Positions 55,140-64,000 of a stretch of DNA of 64,000 nt are shown piece by piece. The notes beneath the pieces were generated by a model. That model searched no databases and was not told where the DNA came from. It worked only from the letters and a program-made list of their open reading frames with translations. Source of the DNA: Abelmoschus esculentus (Eukaryota > Streptophyta > Magnoliopsida > Malvales > Malvaceae); assembly GCA_035048815.1 (NCBI GenBank), contig JAUCBN010000043.1, positions 11,597,001-11,661,000 of the forward strand. The letters are read 5' to 3'. A program made the position numbers and the translations under genes. Position 1 is the stretch's first letter, and every line of letters starts with the position of its first letter.

Positions 55140-55788
55140 TTTTTGGTATCAGAGCCGAGTTCAACACTCGGAATGTGAGGCTCATTACAAGTGTTTTTAC
55201 AAAAATTTTGAAAAACATGCATGCATTAATTTTTTGGGGATATGGGATATTTTTGAAAAAAATACTTATTCATGAGTTTTAAATCCGAGACTCCAGTACC
55301 AAATCTTACTTTATGTTTGTTATTTATTTACACACCACTTTATGTTATTATCTTTAGTAGATAGATTATTATGTCATCTTTCACGAGTTTTTGATTTGTG
55401 TATGTTTCATATAGATTCAGATCTAGAAAGATTGTGTACCCGTTAGTTAGTGATTACTACTCATAATATAGAATTTCTTTTTCTTGTGACCTTAAAAGTG
55501 ATGCTTTTTAACCATGTGAATCCTTGAGCCATGTTTTTTTTAGTAACGTTTATAAATTTTAACTTAAGTTCTGATTAAGGACCCAAACTTTAGTTATCGA
55601 GTAAAAGATTGTGATTGTACCCATTCCTATGAATTTAAAATCAAAATCTATTTGAGAACTCTTTGTTTTCGTTTGTTACCTGAACCTAAATGTTCTCTTA
55701 AGTTCTTCTCTAAACATTTGTGCTTTTGAAAATCTATTGTTAAGTCTGGAAAATTTTGAGGACAATTTTTTTTCAAGGGTGGGAGAGT
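55140..55788 (+). mobile_element. Internal region of the non-autonomous element, no coding
   Basis: About 650 bp between the LTRs. I see no open frame with gag or pol motifs. It ends in AAGGGTGGGAGAG, a polypurine tract directly before the 3' LTR. Confidence 0.85.
55144..55156 (+). other. tRNA-iMet primer binding site
   Basis: TGGTATCAGAGCC, a full match to the complement of the plant initiator tRNA-Met 3' end, 4 bp after the LTR. Confidence 0.9.
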
Positions 55789-57214
55789 TGTAATACCTCA
55801 AAAATTATTCCTAATTAAGAATTATAATATTTTAGATTCATAATTTCTAAAACCCTAATTTATTTGAGTTTTTTTAAATTGATTTTCTAAATTTAAGGGA
55901 AAATTTTTTAGATAAGATATAAAGTTTTAAAAGTTTTAAATGTGAATTTAAAGATTAAAAGTTAAAGCGATTTGATGACTATTGGATAACTAATTTGCTT
56001 TTAAATTGAATTTTATTTTTACTGAGATTAATAATTTTTTATTAATAGTTTATTTATAATTAATCTTTTTATTAAAAATATTATTTTATTCTAATTATTG
56101 TTTTATCAAAACTCTTTATTTAATATTATATATATTATATAAAGTCTCAGATAAAGAAAAGAAATCCCATTAAAATTATACAACCTTATTTTTTTATTAT
56201 TATATTCATCTAATAGAATTTTAATTTTAATTGGAATTAATTATTTATTTCTCTATAAATATATATTATGGTCTAAAGGGAAACCCTACATTATTTTCTT
56301 TCATAAAGATTCTCTGAAACCTATGTTTTTCGTCTTTATTTTTGTTCAAGTTCAAAAACCATGTTATTCAATAATTCGAGTCGCTTTGGCTAAGTTGTGT
56401 TCTCTTACTGGTGCTATATTTTTTTGTGTTCTGTGATTATCTGTTTACTTTGACATTTTGAAATTAAACATACTATGTGATATTGTGATCTTGAGTTATC
56501 CAATGAGACTGTGATCAAATTATCTGAACTGTGTGATTCATATATTATACAAAAATCTATGATGAGACTTTTTGAGAATTGTGATATTGATTGCATAGCA
56601 TGTGCATGGGGGGTTGTTCAGAGGAAGGTGATTTTACCACACAGTGTTTTGGAGAAATAAGGGGTGAGGGGTTCTGGAGAACTAACTCCACAGCGATCGG
56701 TTGGTTTAGCCACCACTATATTTGGTGTTCGAAGTATGAGATTGCATTATCTGTGACATTGCATACATCATTCTTTGTGTTTATTTACTGCGGAAAGATA
56801 TATTTTTTAACTGTGATTGTGAACTGAGTGATATTGTGATGTTTGACTGCACTTTTAAGACACATTGAGCTTTATAGCTCATTCTTTTAGTTTTTTTTTT
56901 TCTTTCAGATATCTGGCCCTAGGAGTTGATACTCGGAGATCTCTCTCGGATACTGTTTATTACTATTTTTAGTATAATTATTTATAGACATTTTTATTTG
57001 GGGATTATTAGGGATTGAGATGTATTTAAACCTCATGCATAAAACCAGCTATTCAAATTTGTTAATTTTAAATAAGAATATTTATTTTTTAATCGTGTTT
57101 TTATCTTTTGATTTACAAATTTGATTTTTAAATCATTTTTTGTAATTACTTGACATGAAAGTTTTAAAAGCAACAGTTTTAACCTATCGTGCTCCTTAAG
57201 TTAAAGGGGTTATA
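55789..57214 (+). mobile_element. 3' LTR of the non-autonomous element
   Basis: 1,426 bp, collinear with the 5' LTR. It starts TGTAATACCTC and ends TTATA instead of TTACA, one C-to-T change in the terminal CA. It differs from the 5' LTR at scattered bases and by the loss of about 25 bp near the start, so the insertion is not recent. Confidence 0.9.
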
Positions 57215-57219
57215 GATTG

Positions 57220-58024
57220 TCCTAGTGCCAAAGAGGCTCTCCAGTTAGCAGGGTTCTCTACTCGAATTTTCTCCAATACCCTTATCTCCCCCTACCAGTG
57301 GCTCTCTAAAGTAGCTGATTTTCTTTCCTTACATCAATTTTCTTTCCTTATTACGATCCTTTGGAATTTATGGAACCGCCGTAATGACTTTGTCCATAAC
57401 AACCATCTCCAACCGGTTTGGTTAACTGTTTCCAATGCACAAAAACACTTCCATGACTATACATTAGTTAATGATGCCTCCCATCTACGTTCTCGGCTAG
57501 CTAAGCCCACTTTTGCTCAAGCTAGATGGACGAAACCGGACACTGGTTTCGTCAAGATTAATACAGATGGTGCCTTTGACCCTGTGTTAAAGGGTGCGGC
57601 TGCAAGCATCATCGCTCGGGATTCTTCTGGTTCCGTCCTCGGTGGTTGCTCTATGCCTCTCGTCTGCCCGGATCTAGCTTTTACGGAGGCTCTTGCTATT
57701 CTAGAAGGTTCAAAATTTGTTGTTGCTAATGGCTGGATAATTATGATCATCGAAACTAATTCTGCTTCAATTGCCAACAAGGTTAACAACACTCATCACC
57801 AAGATCTTTCCATAGTACAACATTTGGTGTCTCCCATCCGCTCCACTCTTGGTACTTTGCCTGATTGTAAGATTTGTTATGTACCTAGAGATGCAAACGT
57901 TATAGCCCATGTCTTAGCTACTAGGGCTTTGCGTTCTTTTCTTTCTTGTTCTTTTGATTGTAACTTTCCCGATTATATTCGGGCTTCTGTAAACTCACAG
58001 AGGTTCTCCTCTTCTTCTCAATAA
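57220..58024 (+). pseudogene. LINE F ORF2, part 2 (zinc region end and RNase H)
   Basis: It continues from part 1 at C-P-S-A-K-E-A. FSLLITILWNLWNRRNDFVH is followed by the RNase H domain: KINTDGAFDPVLKG, EALAILEGSKFVV, IETNSAS (the third acidic residue, normally Asp, is Asn) and RDANVIAHVLATRALRSF, with a stop at 58,024. The last 146 codons are open. The changed acidic residue would impair RNase H even if the rest were intact. Confidence 0.8.
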
Positions 58025-58119
58025 AATCCTGGATACTCTTTTCCCCATAGGGGCCTGCTCACCTCTCGAGGTGACTGGCTATAGGTTTTTTTTAATGAGG
58101 CCCTTTCCTTCAAAAAAAA

Positions 58120-58742
58120 TCGAATGGGTTCATTAGAAAGCCCCTTCAGACATGCATGTTTTGAACCCTAATAAACAATCGAAAATGATATTAAATCAAA
58201 TTTTTTGGGTACAAAAAGTTAATTATAGGCTTTTGAACCTAATTATACTGCTTAAACTAAAAATTTGAGCTTCATACTAGACTAAAATTCGAACGAGTTC
58301 ACTAGAAAGCCCAATTAGACATGCACGCTCTAAACCCTAAAAAACGATCGAAAATGATATTAAATCAAATTTTTTGGGTAGAAAAAGTTAATTATATGCT
58401 TTTGAACCTAATTATAAAGCTTAAACTAAAAATTTGAGCTTTTTACTAGATTAAAATTCGAACGGTTTCACTAGAAAGCCCAATTAGACATGCACGCTCT
58501 AAACCCTAAAAAACAATCGAAAATGATATTAAATCAATTTTTTTGGGTATAAAAATTTAATTATGGTCTTTTGAACCTAATTATACAGCTTAAACTAAAA
58601 TTTTGAACTTTTTATTCGGTTAAAATTCGAACGGGTTCACTAGAAAACCCATTTAGACAAGCACGCTCTAAACCCAAAAAAACGATCAAAAATGATATTA
58701 AATCAAATTTTTTTGGGTACAAAAAGTTAATTATGGGCTTTT
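58120..58742 (-). repeat. Satellite block S8, inverted
   Basis: About four single-type monomers in minus orientation (GTTAATTAT starts at about 58,218, 58,387, 58,556 and 58,726), same subfamily as S7. It starts with TCGAATGGGTTC after the LINE F tail and ends within GGGCTTTTGA, where the LINE G truncation point shares TTTTGA. Confidence 0.92.
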
Positions 58743-59189
58743 GACCCCGTGTTAAGAGGTGTTGCTGCTGGAGTCATTGCAAGGGACTCCTCCGGTGTCG
58801 TCCTGGGTGGTTGTTCAACGCCTCTCATTTGCCCGGACCCCGCTTCTACTGAGGCTCTTACCGTTTTACAAGGTCTAAAGTTTGCAGTTGCTAATGGCTG
58901 GACTCACGTGGTGTTTGAAACTGATTCAGCTTCCATTGCCAACAAGGTTAACAACATCCATCATCAAGATCTTTCCACCGTATAACATTTGGTGTCCCGC
59001 ATCCGCTCCACTCTTGGTACTTTGCGTGATTGTAAGATTTGTTATGTACCTAGAGACGCAAACGTTGTAGCCCATGTCTTAGCTACTAGGGCTTTGCGTT
59101 CCTTTACCTCTTGTTCTTTTGACTGTAACTTTCCAGATTTTATTCGGGCTTCTGTAATTTCGGAGAGGTTCTCCTCTTCTTCTCAATAA
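58743..59189 (+). pseudogene. LINE G RNase H fragment
   Basis: FDPVLRGVAAGVIARDSSGV, EALTVLQGLKFAVANGW, FETDSASIANKVNN, a stop (TAA in place of Gln, about 58,983), then the C-terminal part RDANVVAHVLATRALRSF, ending SSSSQ. The N-terminal NTD motif is cut off. Confidence 0.8.
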
Positions 59190-59282
59190 AACCATGGGTA
59201 CTCTTTTCCCGTAGGGGCCTACTCACCTCTTGAGGTGGCTGGCTATAGGTTTTTTAATGAGGCCCTTTCTTTCAAAAAAAAA
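58743..59282 (+). mobile_element. LINE G, 5' truncated to about 540 bp
   Basis: Only the last part of RNase H, the 3' UTR hairpins and an A-tail of nine. The 5' joint overlaps satellite by a few bases (TTTTGA). Relative to its 3' flank (TCGAAAGGGTTCAC), about 60 bp of monomer is missing on the 5' side, a target-site deletion of the kind seen with truncated LINE insertions. Confidence 0.85.
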
Positions 59283-59630
59283 TCGAAAGGGTTCACTAGA
59301 AAGCCCATTTAGACATGCACGCTCTAAACCCTAAAGAACGATCAAAAATGATATTATATCAAATTTTTTGGGTACAAAAAGTTAATTATGGGCTTTTGAA
59401 CCTAATTATACATCTTAAACTAAAATTTTGAACTTTTTACTCGGTTAAAATTCGAACTGGTTCACTAGAAAGCCCATTTAGACATGCACGCTTTGAACCC
59501 TAAAAAATGATCGAAAATGATATTAAATAAAATTTTTTGGGTACAAAAAGTTAATTATCGGCTTTTGAACCTTATTATACATCTTAAACTAAAATTTTGA
59601 ACTTTTTACTCGGTTAAAATTCGAACGGGT
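59283..59630 (-). repeat. Satellite block S9, inverted
   Basis: Two single-type monomers in minus orientation, ending TTAAAATTCGAACGGGT. That end is the position expected for the 5' flank of a LINE inserted at the recurrent site. Confidence 0.92.
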
Positions 59631-60560
59631 GATTGTTTTCTCTCTTCTCCCTTTTCTCTCTCGTCCTCTCTCCTCCTTCATGATCCTTCCTTCCTCAGTC
59701 GCTCACCTCTTCCACCGTCGTTCTTCCGCTGTTGTTGATGGAGAACCTTTATTTGGACGATCTTTACCAATCTGCATCACATCTCCATCGCTGGGAGAGG
59801 AAGGAACAATCACAACACCTGTTAAACCACAAAGGTATGTTTTGAATTTTTATTTTGTATTTTTCTTCCATCTAACTATCCGGATCATTCATGGATCTTG
59901 CTTGAAGATCCATGTTTTTGTTTGTTTTACTTTGTTTGAGTTATTGTTTTCACCAAATCGTTCAAAATATCCAACCATGGATCAATTTGAATCATCTTCA
60001 CATCGATATATTTGGTGGTATCCTTGTTTGTTTTGTTCTTCTTTATCTTCTCTTCTAATGTTTCGGTGTGTTTCTTACTATTATCACAAGTTCTTGGTTC
60101 GAATCTTGTTTTCTTATGTTATATCCAATCTTTTTTCTTTACATTCTTTTTCAATGAAAACTCTAAGTTTGAAGACTTTTACAATGTTATCTTTGGAGAA
60201 AGATTAATCAATCTTCAATGGTATGATTTGCACTCCGTTGATCGTTGGTTTTATGGTGTTGATAAGCATCATCTTGATCGGCTCCATTCGTTTTCACAAA
60301 GATCTGTCCGTTTTGAATCTTATTTTTTCACTTCTTGCGAGATCCTTATGGATGAGAATTACTTTGGATCTCAAAGGTATTACATTGTCTTTTATCTAGG
60401 AGATTTCAATTTTCAAGTTTTGACTAAGAAAGAAACTTGGTTCTTATCTCTATCTTATCTCTATATTACTTCCTTCAACCCTTTGTTGATTTCAACGTTC
60501 AAAGGTATTTCTCTTGCCTTTATTTTTTTTACTCTTTGCTTTATTGAATTTTACTATTAG
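59631..60560 (+). other. Start of element H with two short ORFs
   Basis: Two overlapping open frames (192 codons from a GTG at the junction, and 182 codons at 60,012-60,560) have no recognised domain. A 9-bp stem hairpin, ATGGATCTT..AAGATCCAT, lies at about 59,890-59,912. CAAAGGTAT occurs three times (about 59,830, 60,374 and 60,502), each followed by a T-rich run, resembling repeated splice-donor contexts. Coding status is unknown. Confidence 0.35.
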
Positions 60561-62151
60561 TTTGTATTCTCCTTTTCGATTACCTATTTGTTCACTTGTT
60601 TCTCTATTAACCTTTTTCTTACCAGTATTTTACGTTCTCTACTTTTTTATCTTTTTTAATCTTTTATGTTTCCTTCCACTTTTTTATGTCTCTTTGACCA
60701 CTTACAATATCTTCATACCAACCCTTTTATGGGTACTCACAATGCTCCAACCTTTTTATGAGACTATGACCAGTTTCAACATGTCTATACCAACCTTTTT
60801 TAGGGTACTTCAAATGATTCCACCATCATATGGTTTTGTTTTCAATGGTAATTCTACCATATCAATTGACTCAATTTTAAACAACACCATTATTCAAACC
60901 CATTATTGGTTACTCACTATAATTCAACCAATTAATGGTATACTATACAATTTCAACTTCCCTTTTCTAACCTATTCTTGGGTTCCATCCACCAAACCCA
61001 AACAATTAATTATAAGAAAAAACATAATACTCGAAATAATGGTAAAAAATACTATCAAATTTTACAAAAATCTTTCGATCTCATATAAAATTTTCATATC
61101 ACAAATCTCAATATCTAAAATCGACATAAACCAACCACTAACTATTTACAATATTTTTACATATCAAATACAAAAGTTTTCCAAAAATAATAATATAAAT
61201 TTACCAAATTTATTAAAAATTCCAACACACGATTATTACCTTTTTAAAAAAATCTTGTTGTCAAAACATATAGATTTTCAAATATTCAAAATTCTTCGAA
61301 ATACATCTAAAAAATACTACTTAACAATTTTTTTTCATAACTTTCTAAAAATTTCTTACCGATTGCCTTCTCCTCCAACCATAATTAAAACTCACAGCTT
61401 TTCTTTCCATATCTCTCTCCTCTTTATGCTTTTTAACTTCCACATACTTTTCCTATATTACTTTTTTCACTCTCCTTCCTCCAATTACATAAATTACTCT
61501 TTATCTCTTTACATAACTATTAATCGGTTTATTGCCTATTTTATACCAACCCTTTTGTGGGTATTTACCATGGTTCAACCATCTTATGGTAAATTGATAA
61601 ATTATATTATTTATAAATCAAGCCAATCAAGGGTACCTAAAATAAACCCACCATCTCATGGACTCGTAACACAACCCACATTAATTCCTTATTTCCCAAA
61701 AAATAATACAACACCAATTACTAAAATTTTTTACCACATTTTTTCTACGTACACAAATCTAAATATTATAACAAACAACATTATGATCAATCTATATAAA
61801 AAATATCAAAATATCTCTTCTCAACCAACACCAAACAACTTCTTCAACAATAAAAATTTACATATCTCCATCAATAACACTATAAAATTATCAATCTCTC
61901 TCCAAATTTCAATATACCATATAACATTATTAAATTATACAAAACTAGATTCTGCAACTCTCAAATTATTCTTAAAATTTTCCATAATATTTTACATAAA
62001 AAAATTCTTTAAATTCTCTACCTACCTTTTTTACCATTCACCTCTCCCTTCTTTTCTAATTAAAAATCGTATCTTTTCTTACCATATACCTTTCTTATTT
62101 ACGCTAATCAATTTCCACATTCTTTTCCAATACTCTCTTTTTCAATCTTGA
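60514..62151 (+). CDS. Uncharacterised 545-aa ORF with module repeats, element H
   Basis: An open frame of 545 codons on a strand with very little G. It contains IPTLLWVLTMLQPFYE, IPTFFRVLQMIPPSYG, HYWLLTIIQPINGILYN and IPTLLWVFTMVQPSYG: repeats of one motif all in the same frame. It is rich in F, I, L, N, S, T and Y. No known domain. About 280 residues recur in the frames at 62,368-63,944, so it is also one unit of a tandem duplication. It could encode a repeat protein of the element or be an unusual stop-poor structural leader. Confidence 0.4.
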   Translation: MPLFFLLFALLNFTISLYSPFRLPICSLVSLLTFFLPVFYVLYFFIFFNLLCFLPLFYVSLTTYNIFIPTLLWVLTMLQPFYETMTSFNMSIPTFFRVLQMIPPSYGFVFNGNSTISIDSILNNTIIQTHYWLLTIIQPINGILYNFNFPFLTYSWVPSTKPKQLIIRKNIILEIMVKNTIKFYKNLSISYKIFISQISISKIDINQPLTIYNIFTYQIQKFSKNNNINLPNLLKIPTHDYYLFKKILLSKHIDFQIFKILRNTSKKYYLTIFFHNFLKISYRLPSPPTIIKTHSFSFHISLLFMLFNFHILFLYYFFHSPSSNYINYSLSLYITINRFIAYFIPTLLWVFTMVQPSYGKLINYIIYKSSQSRVPKINPPSHGLVTQPTLIPYFPKNNTTPITKIFYHIFSTYTNLNIITNNIMINLYKKYQNISSQPTPNNFFNNKNLHISINNTIKLSISLQISIYHITLLNYTKLDSATLKLFLKFSIIFYIKKFFKFSTYLFYHSPLPSFLIKNRIFSYHIPFLFTLINFHILFQYSLFQS

Positions 62152-62367
62152 TCCTCAACTTTCCTTAATCAGAATTCATCTTTTTACAATACTTTTACCA
62201 CGATTATTACATATTTTTACCATTATACTCCATTATTACTCTCTATATTTAATACAACACTACTTTATGATTCTGTACACAATGACAATATTATCAAATT
62301 AATAAACTCTCGAGTAATATTTCCTAAATTTATACAATCTTTTTTTTGCTTCATATTATCTTTCATC

Positions 62368-62967
62368 GTGCCTTTAAAGAACCATCACTATAAACAATAC
62401 CAACTCGGTTTTTCTATTTTGAGACTGATTAATAAAATTATTCTCACATACCAAACTAGTTTTCAAACCTCTATCCCAAACTCAAAATTTTTCTCCCATA
62501 ATTTTAGCCTTTTCAACTTTATAGTTTTACCAAATACCATTTTCATTCTTTCCAATCTCATCTCTTCAACGGTTTTCTATTTAACTCCATCAATATTTCT
62601 ATATGCATCCTTGCTTTCTCATTTACCTCAACCCATTTTACATTTATTAAGTTGTTTGACCAAGGTCTTAATTATATTCAAAATTACATCATTTTTACCA
62701 TGTTATGACAACATCCATTATTTTTATGACAACATCCAATATTTTTATGGCCCTTGGACCTTTTATAACCTTACCAGACCAACTCTCTCTTGGTCTCAAA
62801 CCATAACCCCACCTTTTAATGGAATTTCAAACATTTGCAACCTCATCGTTACAACCCTTTATTGGGTACTCACTACGATCCAATCTTTTAATGGTACCCT
62901 ATACAACTTTAAATCTTTCATTCTAACCCATTCTTGGGTTTCATCAACTACTCCCATAAAAACATGA
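62368..62967 (+). CDS. 199-aa ORF, first part of the second module unit, element H
   Basis: It carries TLYWVLTTIQSFNGTLYNFK and LTHSWVSSTTP, matching HYWLLTIIQPINGILYNF and LTYSWVPSTKP of the 545-codon frame about 1.95 kb upstream. It overlaps the next frame, so a single frameshift separates the two. No known domain. Confidence 0.35.
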   Translation: MPLKNHHYKQYQLGFSILRLINKIILTYQTSFQTSIPNSKFFSHNFSLFNFIVLPNTIFILSNLISSTVFYLTPSIFLYASLLSHLPQPILHLLSCLTKVLIIFKITSFLPCYDNIHYFYDNIQYFYGPWTFYNLTRPTLSWSQTITPPFNGISNICNLIVTTLYWVLTTIQSFNGTLYNFKSFILTHSWVSSTTPIKT

Positions 62968-63944
62968 CATACAATATTACTCTCAAATTATACAAAGACC
63001 CGCTGACTTCGTATAAAATTTCCATATCACAAAATTCAATATCTAAAATAGACGCAACCCAATCAAAGAGAAACTACAACTTTCTTACAAACCAACATAA
63101 TACTATAAATCTACAAAAATCACTCAAACTCCCAATATCTCATATCTACCATTTTAGAAAATTCTTGAAACTAAGAAAAATAGATTCTAAAATATTTAAA
63201 ACTTTTCCAAATATACATAAAAAATATTCCTTAACAAAAAATTTTATCACATTTCCAAACCTTTTTTATCGTTTATTTTCTCCTTCTACTATAATTAAAA
63301 ATCATATCTTTTCTTACTATATATCTTTCTTTTATATACTAGTAAATTTTCACACACTTTTTCTATATCCCCCTATTCATTCTCTCTCCTCTACTTACCT
63401 TAACTACAATTTACTTTTTTACATAACTATTACTATGATTCTTGTCTACTTTATACCAACCCTTTTGTGGGTATTTACCACGTTCCAGCCATTTTATGGT
63501 ATATTGAACAAATACATTATTTATACATCAACCCAATCTTCCCCTAAAAAGGCTACAACAACAATATACAAAATTCATTGTCATATATTTTCTATGTACC
63601 AAATTCAAAATATTATAATAAACATCTCACCTTCTCCACTTACTATAATTTTACAAATAACAATATCAAAAATATACATCACCTACTTAAATTTACACTA
63701 TATTGAAAAGATAATAATACCTCTTAAAAAATTTATAACTTTTTCAACTATATTGTACATACCTTTTTCATATATACATTTTAAATCCCTTTCCATATCT
63801 AGTTTTACCTACTCTAATTACATTGATATAAAATTACCAACTTCTGTTCAAACTTCAATATGGCAAACTTACCTTTTTTACAAAATTATTAATCTATATA
63901 AAACTATATTCCCAAATTTTCAAAATATTTTCAAAAACTTTTAA
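62934..63944 (+). CDS. 336-aa ORF, second part of the second module unit, element H
   Basis: It parallels the middle and end of the 545-codon frame: SYKISISQNSISKIDATQ against SYKIFISQISISKIDINQ, STIIKNHIFSYYISFF against PTIIKTHSFSFHISLL, and FIPTLLWVFTTFQPFYG against FIPTLLWVFTMVQPSYG. Both frames stay open despite many differences. It ends just before a third copy of the TTTTTTACCATTCAC segment at the window edge. Confidence 0.4.
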   Translation: MGFINYSHKNMTYNITLKLYKDPLTSYKISISQNSISKIDATQSKRNYNFLTNQHNTINLQKSLKLPISHIYHFRKFLKLRKIDSKIFKTFPNIHKKYSLTKNFITFPNLFYRLFSPSTIIKNHIFSYYISFFYILVNFHTLFLYPPIHSLSSTYLNYNLLFYITITMILVYFIPTLLWVFTTFQPFYGILNKYIIYTSTQSSPKKATTTIYKIHCHIFSMYQIQNIIINISPSPLTIILQITISKIYITYLNLHYIEKIIIPLKKFITFSTILYIPFSYIHFKSLSISSFTYSNYIDIKLPTSVQTSIWQTYLFYKIINLYKTIFPNFQNIFKNF

Positions 63945-64000
63945 AAGACATAACCATATCAACTTTTTTCATATCTTTTCTTACCTTTTTTACCATTCAC

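Larger units (their letters stand above)
53689..57214 (+). mobile_element. Complete non-autonomous LTR retrotransposon (about 3.5 kb) in LINE F
   Basis: Two LTRs of about 1.45 kb flank only about 650 bp. The 5-bp duplication GATTG flanks it (53,684-53,688 and 57,215-57,219), and LINE F reads through as GGGATTGTCCTAGTGCC once it is removed. It has a tRNA-iMet primer site and a purine-rich tract before the second LTR but no gag or pol, so it must have moved with proteins of another element. The TGTAATACC start resembles LTRs of Tekay/Del-type chromoviruses (recollection, not tested). Confidence 0.9.
52923..58119 (+). mobile_element. LINE F, 5' truncated, interrupted by an LTR element
   Basis: A plus-strand LINE 3' part: RT C-terminus from 52,923, zinc region to 53,688, a 3.5-kb nested LTR element, then zinc region, RNase H and 3' UTR to the A-tail at 58,112-58,119. 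It joins inverted satellite at TCGAATGGGTTC, the same monomer position as the other LINE tails. The 5' break abuts an unrelated LTR scrap. Confidence 0.85.
59631..64000 (+). mobile_element. Element H: 5' region of a LINE relative (runs off the window)
   Basis: It starts at the recurrent satellite position, where a 5' LINE junction is expected. It carries the same kind of double-hairpin module as LINEs A and D, translated in the matching frame (IPTLLWVFTMVQPSYG against IPPLYRVFSNTSRGV). The first 200 bp are C/T-rich and include GGGAGAGGAAG, also seen near the start of LINE A. No ORF1 or ORF2 is reached in 4.4 kb, so the leader is longer than in A or D, partly because of a tandem duplication of about 1.93 kb. 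Identity as LINE rests on position and modules only; a different element is possible. Confidence 0.5.
60700..64000 (+). repeat. Tandem duplication of about 1.93 kb in element H
   Basis: Landmarks recur at a steady offset: the ATTGG(G/T)TACTC module at 60,904 and 62,861, TATAAAATTT(T/C)CATATCACAA at 61,084 and 63,012, TATACCAACCCTTTTGTGGG at 61,542 and 63,452, and TTTTTTACCATTCA at about 62,026 and 63,986. Offsets are 1,910-1,960 bp. The copies are clearly diverged and the second is cut by the window end. Confidence 0.75.

Noticed and set aside
53700..57210. Segmental duplication of a host sequence (two copies 2.1 kb apart)
   Set aside because: The copies are LTRs: they have TG/CA ends, a primer site, a polypurine tract and a 5-bp target duplication.
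1..64000. tRNA, rRNA or host protein-coding genes
   Set aside because: I looked for cloverleaf A/B boxes, rRNA-like conserved blocks and non-transposon proteins and found none I can support.

Overview
The window is heterochromatin from a flowering plant, probably a eudicot (inference from the low GC content and from plant-type Ty3/gypsy and L1 elements). I see no host gene, tRNA or rRNA. Almost every base belongs either to one AT-rich satellite family or to retrotransposons inserted into it. The setting looks centromeric or pericentromeric, but no centromere mark can be read from sequence.

Satellite. Nine blocks share a monomer of about 169 bp. From 1 to 49.6 kb the blocks run on the plus strand and mostly alternate two monomer types (A and B, a dimer of about 340 bp). 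The first 4.7 kb has a further order: a 14-monomer higher-order repeat of about 2.34 kb present in two full copies and the start of a third. Blocks at 52.2-52.7, 58.1-58.7 and 59.3-59.6 kb are inverted and built from a single monomer type.

LINEs. Seven copies of one plant L1-type family carry ORF1 (DUF4283-like plus CCHC knuckle) and ORF2 (APE endonuclease, reverse transcriptase, zinc-binding region, RNase H): A 8.5-15.6, B 16.1-21.4, C 21.4-27.4, D 37.1-43.6 and E 43.9-48.2 kb on the minus strand; F 52.9-58.1 (split) and G 58.7-59.3 kb on the plus strand. All are decayed. Region H (59.6 kb to the window end) looks like the 5' part of a further, longer relative. Every LINE 3' end that lies in satellite, six of six, joins the same position of the monomer, next to its TTTT/AA. 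This points to a LINE that homes to the satellite. ORF1 and ORF2 are joined by an ATGA overlap. Upstream lies an unusual long 5' region with repeated double-hairpin modules and long open frames (347, 566 and 545 aa) that I cannot assign to a known family.

LTR elements. At 6.5-8.4 kb is an LTR with a pol tail upstream and a tRNA-iMet primer site downstream. At 27.4-35.0 kb is an Athila-like Ty3/gypsy element with 5' LTR, tRNA-Asp primer site and broken gag-pol but no 3' LTR. At 49.6-52.2 kb is a minus-strand Athila-like fragment (LTR plus gag) at the point where satellite orientation flips. At 52.7-52.9 kb is an LTR scrap with heat-shock-element-like motifs. At 53.7-57.2 kb is a complete non-autonomous LTR element with 5-bp target duplications, nested in LINE F.

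History that can be read: satellite first; LINEs inserted at the recurring site; LINE C into LINE B, the Athila-like element into LINE C, and the non-autonomous element into LINE F; then decay, largely by C-to-T type changes in the gypsy elements. The best candidates for something undescribed are the satellite-homing LINE family and its repeat-bearing 5' region with conserved open frames.
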